64,000 bases of DNA from Lysinibacter sp. HNR (GCF_029760935.1 NZ_CP121684.1:1240001-1304000); one strand, 5' to 3'. Positions 1 to 8,847 are shown, numbered from the stretch's first letter. The notes: generated from the letters alone by a model not told the origin. Program-made: numbers and translations.

Positions 1-1009
1 CTCCCCGGCTTGCGGCGATGTCTCGTACGTTACCAAAGGCTACTTCTGCGCCCTCAACGTTGGCATAGAAATCGTACAGATCAGTGTGCGAAAATTCGTC
101 TTCCTCGCCGGGAAGCTTGCCATCGGGTGCAGCAACCTCATCAAGTAGGCCGATAGCTCCATTGGTAATGTCCCCGAGTGTAAGCTCAAAGTCGGCAGAG
201 TTCACCGCCTCGTGGAGAGCACCGACGTCTGTTACCAGCTGTCCGGCGATCTGAGTGCGTCCCTCAGTGTCCAGGGCTGTGATATCTTCGGTTGGATAGT
301 TCTTTTGAGCTTCGCTCAGCCACAGATCCATCTCGATTCTGTGGAACCCGGTGAACTCGATTCCTTCGGCTTCCGCTCCTGGCTTACGATAGTCGATTTT
401 AGGATCGAGGTCACCAAACTGTTCGGCGGTCGGCTCAATACGCTCGTAGTTGATTCTGGTGAGGGGAAAGAGGGCCCGAGCGGTGTCGTCGTCGCCGCTG
501 GTGTAGGCATCGGTGAGCTTTTGAACGTTGGGTACGAGCTCGGAGACTTGCTGTTTAACGTAGGAGGTGTAGTTGGCAACCGCCAGTTCTGCAGCCTCCT
601 GATCGTCTTCGGAAAGCGTGATGCCCTCACCCGTGACCTTGAATTGTGCTCGACCAATTCCCTCCCCGATCATGCCGGGTTTGCACATGGTGTAGTAGGT
701 TCCGGGCTGTGCAACCACGGTGAGATCCCTGCTTACACCGGCCGCAATATTTTCTACCTCCCCCACAATTCGAAGTTCGTCGTCCGCAAGAATGTAAAAC
801 TCCGTTACTCTATCACCCGAGTTCTTAACGGTAAACGTGATGGGGCCACTGCTGGAACTCGCCTGATCAACGGTGCAGGCATCGTTGGTGCTGTCGACCG
901 CGATCTGGGTTGCCGATGAGTTTCCCCCGGGATTGTTGGGAACACAGCCCACAACTACCCCGATCAGGCCGATTGTGGCTAGTGCGCTCCAGAGTGCTCT
1001 CTGCTTCAT
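1..1009 (-). CDS. efeO: Iron uptake lipoprotein EfeO (partial, C-terminus off the left edge)
   Basis: I translated the reverse strand by eye: an open frame runs from ATG at 1009 to the window edge, 336 codons without a stop. The N-terminus is a lipoprotein signal with a lipobox-like VVGC (Cys22). A cupredoxin-like domain follows to about residue 125, then the start of an imelysin/M75-type domain with HRIEMDLW at about 223-230, the HxxE motif of EfeO. EfeO is the extracytoplasmic component of the EfeUOB ferrous iron importer, delivering iron to the EfeU permease. Its ATG overlaps the efeU stop by 4 bases (ATGA), so the two are translationally coupled. efeB would be expected beyond the left edge. 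Forward-strand open frames across here are shadows. Confidence 0.9.
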   Translation of the reverse strand, partial: MKQRALWSALATIGLIGVVVGCVPNNPGGNSSATQIAVDSTNDACTVDQASSSSGPITFTVKNSGDRVTEFYILADDELRIVGEVENIAAGVSRDLTVVAQPGTYYTMCKPGMIGEGIGRAQFKVTGEGITLSEDDQEAAELAVANYTSYVKQQVSELVPNVQKLTDAYTSGDDDTARALFPLTRINYERIEPTAEQFGDLDPKIDYRKPGAEAEGIEFTGFHRIEMDLWLSEAQKNYPTEDITALDTEGRTQIAGQLVTDVGALHEAVNSADFELTLGDITNGAIGLLDEVAAPDGKLPGEEDEFSHTDLYDFYANVEGAEVAFGNVRDIAASRG

Positions 1010-2040
1010 GATTCTCCTCGGGTCGGGTTGACCGTGTTGTTTGCTGCGGTGGGGGCTGCAGTTGTAGTGGTGGTCTTCGAGATGGGGTTGTCTGTAACTG
1101 GCACGGACAAGGCCGTGGGATTAGCGTCTGTGGCATCGGCTAGTGTTGTGCGGTTGTGGACTTTGTAACTATTAGAGACACGACGATTACGCACAATTTT
1201 TGTCAGAAAGATACTGAAGGTGGGAATGATGTAAAGTGCCCAGACCCAGACTTCGAGCTTGGTCATCTCGGGCGCAAATCCTACGGTTCCTTTAAGAACG
1301 GTGCCAAGAATGCCGTCGGGTGCAATGATATGGGGAATACGGAAAGCCCATCCGGCCTCGCCGTATAGATGGGCGAGCCATGCTGGCGAATCGATCGGGG
1401 CCGCTTCAAACGGTCCGGGTAATACTCTGGCTTCCTGGAGATCGTGGACGCCGTAGGCCAGAACCCCGGCTGCAACCACAACCAAGAGCGCTCCGGTCCA
1501 GGTGAAAAAGGTCGAGAGGTTAATGCGAATCATTCCCCTGAAGATAAGCCATCCGAGCGCTACTGCGGCGGCTAAACCGAGCACGGCCCCTGTCAGGGCA
1601 AGGGGTGCGTCTCCCGAAGACTTTACCGCTGCCCACAGGAAGAGCGCAGTTTCGATGCCCTCACGCGCAACCGAGATGAACCCTACAAAAACGAGTCCCC
1701 AGCCTGCTCCGAGAAGAGCCTTGCTGAGGGAGGATTCTAGTTCGTTTTTCACGTTGTGGGCTGTTCGGAGCATCCAGAAAACCATCCAGGTGACAAAACC
1801 AACCGCGAGGATAGAGAGTGAGCCGCCGATAATCTCCTGGGCTTCAAAAGATAATCCGTAGGTGCCAAAAGTGAGAATAGCACCAATCGCAAGGGACAAC
1901 GCTATCGCGAGGAACACCCCTATCCAGATTCGTTGCACCACGTCGTGTCGATTAATCCGGTGAGCATATGCAATGAGAATCCCCACGATGAGGGCTGCTT
2001 CGAGCCCCTCGCGGAGGCCAACCAGGAAAGTGCTGAGCAC
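1006..2040 (-). CDS. efeU: Ferrous iron permease EfeU (FTR1 family)
   Basis: A 344-residue polytopic membrane protein of the Ftr1/EfeU iron permease family. The two diagnostic REGxE iron-translocation motifs are visible, REGLE at about 10-14 and REGIE at about 126-130, each inside a hydrophobic segment. I chose the GTG at 2040 because the family begins almost directly at the first REGLE helix and an AAGAAGGGA ribosome site lies just upstream. A longer in-frame start at 2142 would add 34 polar residues unlike the family. It is the first gene of the efeUO unit and lies about 120 bases downstream of a DtxR/IdeR-like palindrome, which suggests iron repression. Confidence 0.92.
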   Translation of the reverse strand: MLSTFLVGLREGLEAALIVGILIAYAHRINRHDVVQRIWIGVFLAIALSLAIGAILTFGTYGLSFEAQEIIGGSLSILAVGFVTWMVFWMLRTAHNVKNELESSLSKALLGAGWGLVFVGFISVAREGIETALFLWAAVKSSGDAPLALTGAVLGLAAAVALGWLIFRGMIRINLSTFFTWTGALLVVVAAGVLAYGVHDLQEARVLPGPFEAAPIDSPAWLAHLYGEAGWAFRIPHIIAPDGILGTVLKGTVGFAPEMTKLEVWVWALYIIPTFSIFLTKIVRNRRVSNSYKVHNRTTLADATDANPTALSVPVTDNPISKTTTTTAAPTAANNTVNPTRGES

Positions 2041-2160
2041 GGTGTCCCTTCTTGTTGTTTGTCGCGGAAAGTGTGGCATGCTTTGCTCGATGGAGGCGGG
2101 GAGAAGGGTGGCGGTCGTGTGCCCGGTGTATTGGAACGCCACGGTGTTTCAGCTGTAACA

Positions 2161-2179
2161 TTTGGTTAGCCTGCCCTTA
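2161..2179. promoter_or_regulatory. Candidate DtxR/IdeR iron-regulator box
   Basis: TTTGGTTAGCCTGCCCTTA matches 15 of 19 positions of the DtxR/IdeR consensus TTAGGTTAGCCTAACCTAA, with the core GGTTAGCCT intact. It sits in the divergent region between efeU (iron import, reverse) and the gene at 2261 (forward). Iron-loaded DtxR would repress efeUO. The match was counted by eye. Confidence 0.6.
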
Positions 2180-2247
2180 GGTGAGACTAATGGGTTTCAT
2201 GCCATACTGTCCAGAGGTAATTTGAGAAAACATGAGTCTTAAAGGCG

Positions 2248-2253
2248 TATGAT
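2248..2253 (+). promoter_or_regulatory. -10 box for a leaderless transcript (DUF6113-like gene)
   Basis: TATGAT, one base from the consensus TATAAT, lies exactly 7 bases before the GTG at 2261. Transcription would begin at or next to the start codon. This supports the GTG over the ATG at 2249, which lies inside the box. Confidence 0.5.
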
Positions 2254-2260
2254 CGATGGG

Positions 2261-2728
2261 GTGAGCACAACTTATCTTTACCCGCCAGTAGATCAGCACA
2301 CGGCTCAAACACCCTCGCCATTACCGCTGTGGGCGCGGGTGCTCTATATCGTTCTTACGGTCATTTTTGGGTTTTTCTACGGATCGCTGGGTTCTGTTCA
2401 GCACCAGGTGAATATTACTCTGGGCGAAATCGATCTGCCTCTTGGTCTCTGCGTGGCCCTACTCGGTTATATTGCAATTGTGAGCCTTTTTCGGTTGCTG
2501 TATCCGGGCATTGGTCGGGTATTGCAGTTTTGTGCGGGAGCTCTTCTAGCACTGGCGCTGTATAGCACACAGAGCGCGGGGGGAACCGTGCTTATCCCCA
2601 ACAATACGTACGGCTGGATCTGGCTTGTGGGGACGGTGCTGATCAGTGCGATTGCGTTACTGTGGCCGCGTTCACACCGAGTAGAGTCAATCCCTACCGC
2701 CACCGGGTCGGTGATAGAGCAACGCTAG
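2261..2728 (+). CDS. Four-helix membrane protein, DUF6113-like
   Basis: A 155-residue hydrophobic protein with about four membrane segments and short polar ends. It resembles the small membrane protein (which I recall as DUF6113) found immediately upstream of fdxA and dapC in many actinomycetes. That assignment rests on context and general character, not on a motif. No catalytic residues can be proposed. The start is taken as GTG 2261 because a near-perfect -10 box ends 7 bases before it. An ATG at 2249 in the same frame would add four residues. fdxA follows after 59 bases. Function unknown. Confidence 0.7.
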   Translation: MSTTYLYPPVDQHTAQTPSPLPLWARVLYIVLTVIFGFFYGSLGSVQHQVNITLGEIDLPLGLCVALLGYIAIVSLFRLLYPGIGRVLQFCAGALLALALYSTQSAGGTVLIPNNTYGWIWLVGTVLISAIALLWPRSHRVESIPTATGSVIEQR

Positions 2729-2787
2729 TCCCACCGAAGGGGTAAACTAGTAAGCACCGAATACCCGCCGAGAATTACGGAGAATCT

Positions 2788-3117
2788 GTGACCTACGTCA
2801 TCGCCCTACCCTGCGTCGATGTCAAGGACCGCGCCTGTATAGATGAGTGTCCCGTTGACTGCATTTACGAGGGAGAACGCTCGCTTTATATTCATCCCGA
2901 TGAGTGTGTCGACTGCGGTGCCTGCGAGCCAGTTTGCCCCGTTGAGGCTATCTATTACGAGGACGATCTTCCCGAGGAGTGGGCTGACTACTACCGGGCA
3001 AATGTAGAGTTCTTTGATGATATTGGTTCCCCCGGCGGCGCGGCAAAAGTGGGGCCCTACCCCAAAGATCACCCTCTTATCAGCGCACTTCCTGCCGGTG
3101 TAAACGACGGGGCTTAG
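2788..3117 (+). CDS. fdxA: 7Fe ferredoxin FdxA
   Basis: A 109-residue ferredoxin starting at GTG 2788, with ACGGAGAA as ribosome site. Cysteines are at 9, 17, 21, 25, 40, 43, 46 and 50. By comparison with Azotobacter ferredoxin I, Cys9, Cys17 and Cys50 should bind a [3Fe-4S] cluster and Cys21, Cys40, Cys43 and Cys46 a [4Fe-4S] cluster, leaving Cys25 free. The acidic C-terminal extension is typical of the actinobacterial type. It is a soluble electron carrier whose partner is not evident here. dapC begins 3 bases after its stop, so the two are cotranscribed, a pairing common in actinomycetes without known biochemical reason. Confidence 0.95.
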   Translation: MTYVIALPCVDVKDRACIDECPVDCIYEGERSLYIHPDECVDCGACEPVCPVEAIYYEDDLPEEWADYYRANVEFFDDIGSPGGAAKVGPYPKDHPLISALPAGVNDGA

Positions 3118-3120
3118 GAA

Positions 3121-4233
3121 ATGCTGGGACCCCTGCCCGATTACCCTTGGGATGCGATGGCTCCCTATGCCGAGGAGGCGCGGGCACACCCGGACGGGAT
3201 CGTGGATCTTTCTATCGGGTCGCCGATAGATCCCACGCCGCGTAGTATTCGGGATGCGCTGGCCGCGGCCACTGACGCCCACGCGTATCCAACAACGGTG
3301 GGAACCCCGCGTTTACGTTCTGCGATATCATCGTGGTTTGAACGGCGCCGTGGCGTTGCGGGTCTTGCCCCCGGTGAGGTGCTGCCTACAATAGGTTCTA
3401 AGGAGCTTGTGGCGTGGCTACCATTTATGCTGGGCCTGGGGGAGAGCGATGCTGTGGTGCATCCGCGCGCTGCCTATCCCACGTACGCGATGGGGGCAGC
3501 GATAGCGGGGGCACAATCCGTCCCGAGCGATGACCCTGAAGAATGGCCGTCCAACACCAAATTGGTGTGGTTAAACTCCCCGGGGAACCCCGATGGACGG
3601 GTGTTGAGCATCCCTCAACTACGCCTGGCCGTTATGAGGGCCCGTGAGCTAGGCGCAGTTATCGCTGGCGATGAGTGTTATGCAGAACTTGGCTGGGATG
3701 CGCCTTGGGTAGACGCCCCCACCCCCTGCATCTTGGATTCTCGGGTTGTCGGGCAGGACCGTTCCGGTGTCCTATCTGTTTATTCTCTCAGTAAGCAGTC
3801 AAACCTGGCCGGATATAGGGCAGCTTTTATCGCGGGTGATTCCTTAATTATTTCCCGGCTGACCACGGTTAGGAAGCATGTGGGCATGATTCTCCCCGCA
3901 CCTGTCCAGGAAGCCATGGTTGTCGCTCTGGAGGATGACTTGCACGTGCGAGAGCAAAAGGAACGCTATCGTGCGCGGCGTGATATTCTCAAGCCAGCTT
4001 TGGAGGCTGCGGGGTTTACGATCGATGCAAGTCAGGCGGGGCTGTACCTGTGGGCAACCGAGGGGCGGGATGCGTGGGAAACCATCGCCAGGCTCGCTCG
4101 GCACGGCATCCTTGCGGGTCCGGGAACATTTTACGGAGATTTTTTTCCTCGGCACGTACGTTTCTCGTTGACCTCCCCAGACCGCGGAATTGCCGCTGCC
4201 GCCCAGCGTTTGGCTCAATTTAGTTCGACGTAG
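3121..4233 (+). CDS. dapC: Succinyldiaminopimelate aminotransferase DapC
   Basis: A 370-residue fold-type I PLP aminotransferase. NSPGNP (Asn153 region), the DECY motif around 184-187 and the PLP lysine in SLSKQSNLAGYR (Lys225) are all visible. The position directly after fdxA is the standard location of actinobacterial dapC, and dapD and dapE lie within 5 kb. It transfers an amino group from glutamate to N-succinyl-2-amino-6-ketopimelate in the succinylase branch of lysine and diaminopimelate synthesis. Other class I aminotransferases share these motifs, so the substrate assignment rests on context. Confidence 0.9.
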   Translation: MLGPLPDYPWDAMAPYAEEARAHPDGIVDLSIGSPIDPTPRSIRDALAAATDAHAYPTTVGTPRLRSAISSWFERRRGVAGLAPGEVLPTIGSKELVAWLPFMLGLGESDAVVHPRAAYPTYAMGAAIAGAQSVPSDDPEEWPSNTKLVWLNSPGNPDGRVLSIPQLRLAVMRARELGAVIAGDECYAELGWDAPWVDAPTPCILDSRVVGQDRSGVLSVYSLSKQSNLAGYRAAFIAGDSLIISRLTTVRKHVGMILPAPVQEAMVVALEDDLHVREQKERYRARRDILKPALEAAGFTIDASQAGLYLWATEGRDAWETIARLARHGILAGPGTFYGDFFPRHVRFSLTSPDRGIAAAAQRLAQFSST

Positions 4234-4370
4234 AGAGTTTTTCGATCCATTTCGATTCAGCACACACGGCGCTAACACGCTAGTCTGGATCGGAGGGGAA
4301 CCGACGTGAGTTCCTCCAGCGCTGTAACGCACACCACAAGAACTGACGGTTAACAACTGGAGGAGATGAC

Positions 4371-5684
4371 GTGACTGACTCAGGTACAGGAACCGGCCAC
4401 GCACAGCAGAAAGCGACCCTTTCTTTTCCTGGAGGGTCAGCGGAGTTTCCGTTGCTCGCTTCAGTATCGGGAGCCTCATCAATTGATATTTCAACGCTCA
4501 CTAAACAGACGGGTTTGACCGCGCTTGATTACGGCTTTGTCAACACTGCGGCGACAAAGTCGTCAATCACCTATATTGACGGCGATAAGGGAATTCTTCG
4601 TTATCGTGGATATCCCATAGATGAGCTTGCGCAGAGTTCCACCTATTTAGAAGTGGCCTGGCTCCTGATTTACGGAGAGCTTCCCACCGCAGGGGAGCTA
4701 GAAAAGTTTGACGATAAGATTCGTCATCACACCCTGCTGCACGAGGATCTGAAACGCTTTTTTTCCGCACTGCCGCATACCGCGCACCCCATGTCTGTTC
4801 TTTCGAGTGCGCTTTCCGCTCTATCTACCTACTATGAGGGATCGCTGAACCCTCACGATCCCGAGCAGGTAGAAATAAACACCATCAGGCTCTTGGCTAA
4901 GCTACCCGTGATTGCCGCGTATGCTCATAAGAAGTCGATTGGGCAGGCTTTTCTTTACCCTGACAACTCGCTCGGTTTTGTCGACAATTTTTTAAAGCTT
5001 AACTTTGGCAACATGGCCGAGACGTATGATATGGATCCGATTCTCACCCGTGCTCTCGACCAATTGCTTATTTTGCACGCTGACCACGAACAGAATGCTT
5101 CAACCTCCACCGTTCGACTGGTGGGTTCCACCGGGGCAAATATGTTTGCTTCGGTCTCTGCGGGTATCAACGCCCTCTCCGGACCTCTGCACGGTGGTGC
5201 TAACGAGGCTGTTCTGAGTATGCTCGGACAGATTCGCGACTCGGGCGAGGGTGTCAAGAAGTTTGTTGAGCGTGTTAAAAACAAAGATGCTGGGGTGCGC
5301 CTCATGGGCTTTGGCCACCGCGTATATAAAAACTACGATCCTCGGGCCAAGATTGTGAAGGAAAGCGCCGATGCGGTGTTGGATGCCCTTGGGGTGACCG
5401 ATCCTCTTCTTGACCTGGCAAAAGAACTGGAACAGATCGCGCTGAGCGATGACTACTTCATCGAGCGTCGACTCTACCCCAACGTTGATTTTTACACGGG
5501 TGTTATATACAAAGCTATGGGGTTCCCTACCCGTATGTTTACCGTGCTCTTTGCCATTGGGCGGTTGCCCGGTTGGATTGCGCAGTGGCGTGAGCTGAAT
5601 GATGACCGTCAGACCAAGATTGGCCGTCCGCAGCAACTGTATCTAGGCAGTCCGGAGAGACATTTCAAAACGAGGGAAAGCTAA
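4371..5684 (+). CDS. gltA: Type II citrate synthase
   Basis: 437 residues, starting at GTG 4371 with a strong GGAGGAG ribosome site. The substrate-binding histidine segment HADHEQNASTSTVR and the GFGHRVYKNYDPRAK motif of type II hexameric citrate synthases are present, as is the N-terminal beta-strand domain (about residues 1-60) typical of that type. It condenses acetyl-CoA with oxaloacetate at the entry to the TCA cycle. It has its own 137-base upstream region after dapC. The reverse-strand gene at 5711 ends 27 bases away, so transcription is convergent there. Confidence 0.95.
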   Translation: MTDSGTGTGHAQQKATLSFPGGSAEFPLLASVSGASSIDISTLTKQTGLTALDYGFVNTAATKSSITYIDGDKGILRYRGYPIDELAQSSTYLEVAWLLIYGELPTAGELEKFDDKIRHHTLLHEDLKRFFSALPHTAHPMSVLSSALSALSTYYEGSLNPHDPEQVEINTIRLLAKLPVIAAYAHKKSIGQAFLYPDNSLGFVDNFLKLNFGNMAETYDMDPILTRALDQLLILHADHEQNASTSTVRLVGSTGANMFASVSAGINALSGPLHGGANEAVLSMLGQIRDSGEGVKKFVERVKNKDAGVRLMGFGHRVYKNYDPRAKIVKESADAVLDALGVTDPLLDLAKELEQIALSDDYFIERRLYPNVDFYTGVIYKAMGFPTRMFTVLFAIGRLPGWIAQWRELNDDRQTKIGRPQQLYLGSPERHFKTRES

Positions 5685-5710
5685 GACTTACAAGCGGCAG
5701 CTACCCCTCG

Positions 5711-6637
5711 TTAGCCGGCAGTCGGAGATTGACGCATGAGGTTCTCCGAGGGGTGCATAACCCCTGCGGCACAGTCGATAAGGCGTTCAAGTACAGTTCC
5801 GCGTCGGCACACGTCAGAGTCATTAAAGCTGAGGGTCTTCCAACTGCCCACTCGTTGATAGCTTGTTGGCGAGAGAAAGTGATGCGCCTCCAGGTGCGGG
5901 GGCAGGGTAAATCGCAGTGCGATGCGTGCGGATGGGTAGGTGAGGGGATAGAGTATGCTGCGCGGCACGGTGTTGCCTACCAGGGTTATCGGTGGCCCGG
6001 GCGGAAGGTCTTTGTGGGTGAGTTGGATTGTGAGCAGAGAGTCTCCCGCTGACTGGGCCGACTCGTTTAACAGGGGAAGAGCAGCGCGCGCTATTTTGGC
6101 GCCACGTGCACCGTGTCCCTTCTCTACTGCACTCTGCAGCTTAGCCCTGGTGCTTACCGGATAGCTTCCGCCGATGAGGCGGTCACCCCAGGCTACGGCG
6201 TATTCCAGGGTGTCTGCGGGATATATGACGCCTCCGGGAAGTCTCAATGACACCCCGAGGTTGTTACGAGCGGATCTTTGAGTCGACTCTGCCCAGCCAA
6301 TCATGTCAAACCAGGTGCGCTCGGGCGTTGTGACAGGAAGAGACCTGAGGGAGGTTTTCTCTGAGTCGGGTAGCTGTCTGCTGTGACCGATGTAGGACCC
6401 GTTGGTACGCATCCTGTGGGGGCTATTAACCGTAACGTGCGGAGGGTGCGTGGGATCAAACTCTTCGGGAAGAATCATTCCCCACGTTCGGGCTGCAGTG
6501 TGGTGGCTGAACGCCCCGCCGGGTGGGAGGGGGAACGGAAGTAAAAATGCGTCTAGATCTGATACCGCTGACAGGTTGTGGGAGTTCATGAACCCAAGAA
6601 TCGCAAACTTTATAGAATCGGTTCGGAAACTATCCAC
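5711..6637 (-). CDS. DUF559/AbiEi-like protein with degenerate nuclease domain
   Basis: A 308-residue reading frame from GTG 6637; an ATG at 6589 is equally plausible. The N-terminal half (FSHHTAARTWGM, PPHVTV, RTNGSYIGHS, PVTTPERTWFDM, AVAWGDRLIG) follows the actinobacterial family that joins an AbiEi-type N-terminal region to a C-terminal DUF559 (Vsr-like) endonuclease. The C-terminal domain can be aligned by its spacing but appears inactivated. The usual GESLLR is GDSLLT, the aspartate of the DLxYP strand is lost (YPLTYP), and the glutamate of the VEYEGxxH strand is lost (ALRFTLPPH). Function unknown. It lies downstream of dapD on the same strand, 87 bases apart. I recognise the architecture from memory, so the family call is moderate. 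Confidence 0.6.
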   Translation of the reverse strand: MDSFRTDSIKFAILGFMNSHNLSAVSDLDAFLLPFPLPPGGAFSHHTAARTWGMILPEEFDPTHPPHVTVNSPHRMRTNGSYIGHSRQLPDSEKTSLRSLPVTTPERTWFDMIGWAESTQRSARNNLGVSLRLPGGVIYPADTLEYAVAWGDRLIGGSYPVSTRAKLQSAVEKGHGARGAKIARAALPLLNESAQSAGDSLLTIQLTHKDLPPGPPITLVGNTVPRSILYPLTYPSARIALRFTLPPHLEAHHFLSPTSYQRVGSWKTLSFNDSDVCRRGTVLERLIDCAAGVMHPSENLMRQSPTAG

Positions 6638-6724
6638 AGGTTTACACGGGTGTAATAAACCCTATGTTCTGTCACAGATTGCAGGTGTTTTTTCGGGGGC
6701 GCTACTGTCTGCGTCGCGGTGCTG

Positions 6725-7681
6725 TTACGTATGCAAAGCCTGATTCAGTACGACTCTCTCACCGCGACGGGAAACCACCTCGACCGCCCCGCTGAGGGAG
6801 TTTCGACGAAACAAAAGGTTATCGATACTCGAAAGTTCGACGGCTTTAACCGTCTTGGGGTTTTCCGTGTGATTAAACCCGTCGAGGAGCGTCACTTTGG
6901 TGCCTGCCGTAACATAGAGGCCTGCCTCTACCACACAGTTGTTACCGAGGGAGATGCCGATTCCCGAGTTAGCCCCGAGCAGCGACTCCTCTCCGATGCT
7001 GATGCGTTGAGTACCCCCGCCAGAGAGGGTTCCCATAATGGAGGCTCCTCCACCGATATCGGAGCCTGCGCCCACAACAACACCCTGCGAGATCCGGCCC
7101 TCAACCATTGATTGCCCGAGCGTCCCCGCGTTGAAGTTAACAAAGCCCTCGTGCATAACGGTTGTACCCGCAGCCAGATGAGCCCCGAGCCGAACCCGTG
7201 AGGCATCAGCGATGCGAACCCCCCGCGGAGTGACATAGTCGAGCAGGCGGGGAAACTTGTCTACTCCGGTTGCAATAATTCCCGCTCTCTTGAGGCTCGG
7301 TCGTAGGCGATCAAATGTCTCAGCGTGCACCGGGCCTGCCGTGGTCCACACAACGGTGGGGAGATGCGCAAAAATGCCGTCGAGATTAATGCTGTTGGGT
7401 GTGACAAGTAGGTGCGAGAGTAGGTGCAGCCGGAGATAGGCATCCGGGGTGCTTGCAGGTGCTTCGTCAAGATCAATACTCACTGTAACTATGTCTGTAG
7501 CGACGTCTCGGCGAGGATCTGGGGTTGCTAACTCCTCAATGTGGGATGGGGCGATCCAGCGATCACGGTGAGGGGGAATTGCTCCGAGCTGTGGCTCGGG
7601 GTACCAGGTATCGAGTATTTCACCGTTGGATGTGATCGTTGCGAGCCCATACCCCCAGGCCCGTTGCGTATGAGGAGTCAT
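6725..7681 (-). CDS. dapD: 2,3,4,5-tetrahydropyridine-2,6-dicarboxylate N-succinyltransferase DapD
   Basis: 318 residues starting at ATG 7681. The C-terminal half shows left-handed beta-helix hexapeptide repeats, with the conserved stretches [44 protein letters not shown] and [14 protein letters not shown] of the actinobacterial DapD family. It transfers succinyl from succinyl-CoA to tetrahydrodipicolinate in diaminopimelate synthesis. It is divergent from dapE, which removes the same succinyl group two steps later. TAATCT lies exactly 6 bases before the ATG and no ribosome site is visible, so the transcript is probably leaderless. Confidence 0.95.
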   Translation of the reverse strand: MTPHTQRAWGYGLATITSNGEILDTWYPEPQLGAIPPHRDRWIAPSHIEELATPDPRRDVATDIVTVSIDLDEAPASTPDAYLRLHLLSHLLVTPNSINLDGIFAHLPTVVWTTAGPVHAETFDRLRPSLKRAGIIATGVDKFPRLLDYVTPRGVRIADASRVRLGAHLAAGTTVMHEGFVNFNAGTLGQSMVEGRISQGVVVGAGSDIGGGASIMGTLSGGGTQRISIGEESLLGANSGIGISLGNNCVVEAGLYVTAGTKVTLLDGFNHTENPKTVKAVELSSIDNLLFRRNSLSGAVEVVSRRGERVVLNQALHT

Positions 7682-7687
7682 TGTTTA

Positions 7688-7693
7688 AGATTA
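7688..7693 (-). promoter_or_regulatory. -10 box for leaderless dapD
   Basis: Reading on the reverse strand, TAATCT is followed by TAAACA and then the dapD ATG, giving a spacing of exactly 6 bases. Confidence 0.55.
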
Positions 7694-7738
7694 CCGTGAC
7701 CCACCCGTGATCGGGGCCTCGCATCGGAGAGTTGTGGC

Positions 7739-7744
7739 TAAACT
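7739..7744 (+). promoter_or_regulatory. -10 box for leaderless dapE
   Basis: TAAACT, then TAAACG, then the dapE ATG at 7751. The spacing matches the divergent dapD promoter 45 bases away. Confidence 0.55.
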
Positions 7745-7750
7745 TAAACG

Positions 7751-8839
7751 ATGAATTCATCATCGCGGCTAGATCTGGGTCAGACTTCCATAGAAATAAC
7801 CCGGCAGCTATGCGATATCGAATCAGTTTCCGGAAATGAAAAGATGATTGCCGATGCTATGGAACAGGCCGTCTCGGGATATCCGCACCTAGAGGTTGTC
7901 CGTGACGGTGACTGCGTGGTTGCTCGAACCAGCGTGGGACATGCGCAGCGGGTTATCATAGCGGGCCATCTGGACACCGTGCCGGTAAATAATAACCTTC
8001 CCACCCGACAGGAAACTATCGACGGCGTTGACTATCTTTGGGGGCGAGGAACCGTCGATATGAAGGCCGCTGTTGCCGTGCAGTTAAAGCTCGCTGTAGA
8101 GCTCACCGACCCTCGGATGGACATCACCTGGATCTGGTACGACCATGAAGAGGTTAGTTCAGACCTGAACGGGCTGGGCCGCCTCGCTCGTAACAGACCT
8201 GATCTCTTTCAGGGAGATTTTGCGATCCTGGGTGAACCTAGCAATGCGACCCTGGAGGGAGGGTGCAACGGAACACTTCGTGTCGAATTGCGCACTCAGG
8301 GTAAAAGAGCCCACTCCGCAAGAAGCTGGGTCGGAGATAACGCTATTCACCGATCGGCATCGATTTTGTCCACCCTGGCTGAATACACGCCTCGCCAGGT
8401 TGCGGTAGACGGACTCGTCTATCGCGAGGGTCTAAACGCCGTGCGCGTGCACGGGGGAGTAGCCGGTAACGTGATCCCCGACGAGTGTGTGGTCGAGGTG
8501 AACTATCGTTTTGCTCCAAACCGCACCGGCGCCGAGGCGGTCGAGCACGTTCGGGAGATTTTTCCGGGGGCCGAGTTGACCGTGACCGATCTAGCGGAGG
8601 GTGCACGCCCGGGGCTTGAGGCTCCGCTGGCTCGGGCTTTTGCCGATGCTGTGGGCACCGAGCCGCAGCCCAAATACGGTTGGACCGACGTGGCCCGTTT
8701 TAGCGCGTTGGGTATACCCGCGGTGAACTACGGTCCGGGAGACCCCCTTAAAGCTCACGCTGATGACGAGAGAGTTGCTCTGTACCAAATTACAGAGAGT
8801 GAGGACGTGCTGCGCAGTTGGCTCCTGGCGGCAGACTAA
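7751..8839 (+). CDS. dapE: Succinyl-diaminopimelate desuccinylase DapE
   Basis: 362 residues, M20 di-zinc peptidase family. The metal-binding motifs are visible: GHLDTVPV, GRGTVDMKAA, the catalytic base region YDHEEV and the later GEPSNATLEGGCNGT. The end carries YGPGDPLKAHADDE with the last histidine ligand. It hydrolyses N-succinyl-LL-diaminopimelate to succinate and LL-diaminopimelate. It diverges from dapD, and a membrane glycosyltransferase follows 8 bases after its stop. The start has no ribosome site but an ideal -10 box 6 bases upstream. Confidence 0.95.
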   Translation: MNSSSRLDLGQTSIEITRQLCDIESVSGNEKMIADAMEQAVSGYPHLEVVRDGDCVVARTSVGHAQRVIIAGHLDTVPVNNNLPTRQETIDGVDYLWGRGTVDMKAAVAVQLKLAVELTDPRMDITWIWYDHEEVSSDLNGLGRLARNRPDLFQGDFAILGEPSNATLEGGCNGTLRVELRTQGKRAHSARSWVGDNAIHRSASILSTLAEYTPRQVAVDGLVYREGLNAVRVHGGVAGNVIPDECVVEVNYRFAPNRTGAEAVEHVREIFPGAELTVTDLAEGARPGLEAPLARAFADAVGTEPQPKYGWTDVARFSALGIPAVNYGPGDPLKAHADDERVALYQITESEDVLRSWLLAAD

Positions 8840-8847
8840 TCCGGGTA

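Noticed and set aside
212-919. Long forward-strand open frame of 235 codons
   Set aside because: It lies opposite efeO, whose translation gives a clear lipoprotein with HxxE motif and cupredoxin domain. The forward frame has no family resemblance.
6632-6641. CTATCCACAG, close to a DnaA box (TTATCCACA)
   Set aside because: A single imperfect box, without dnaA, dnaN or other boxes nearby. This is not an origin.
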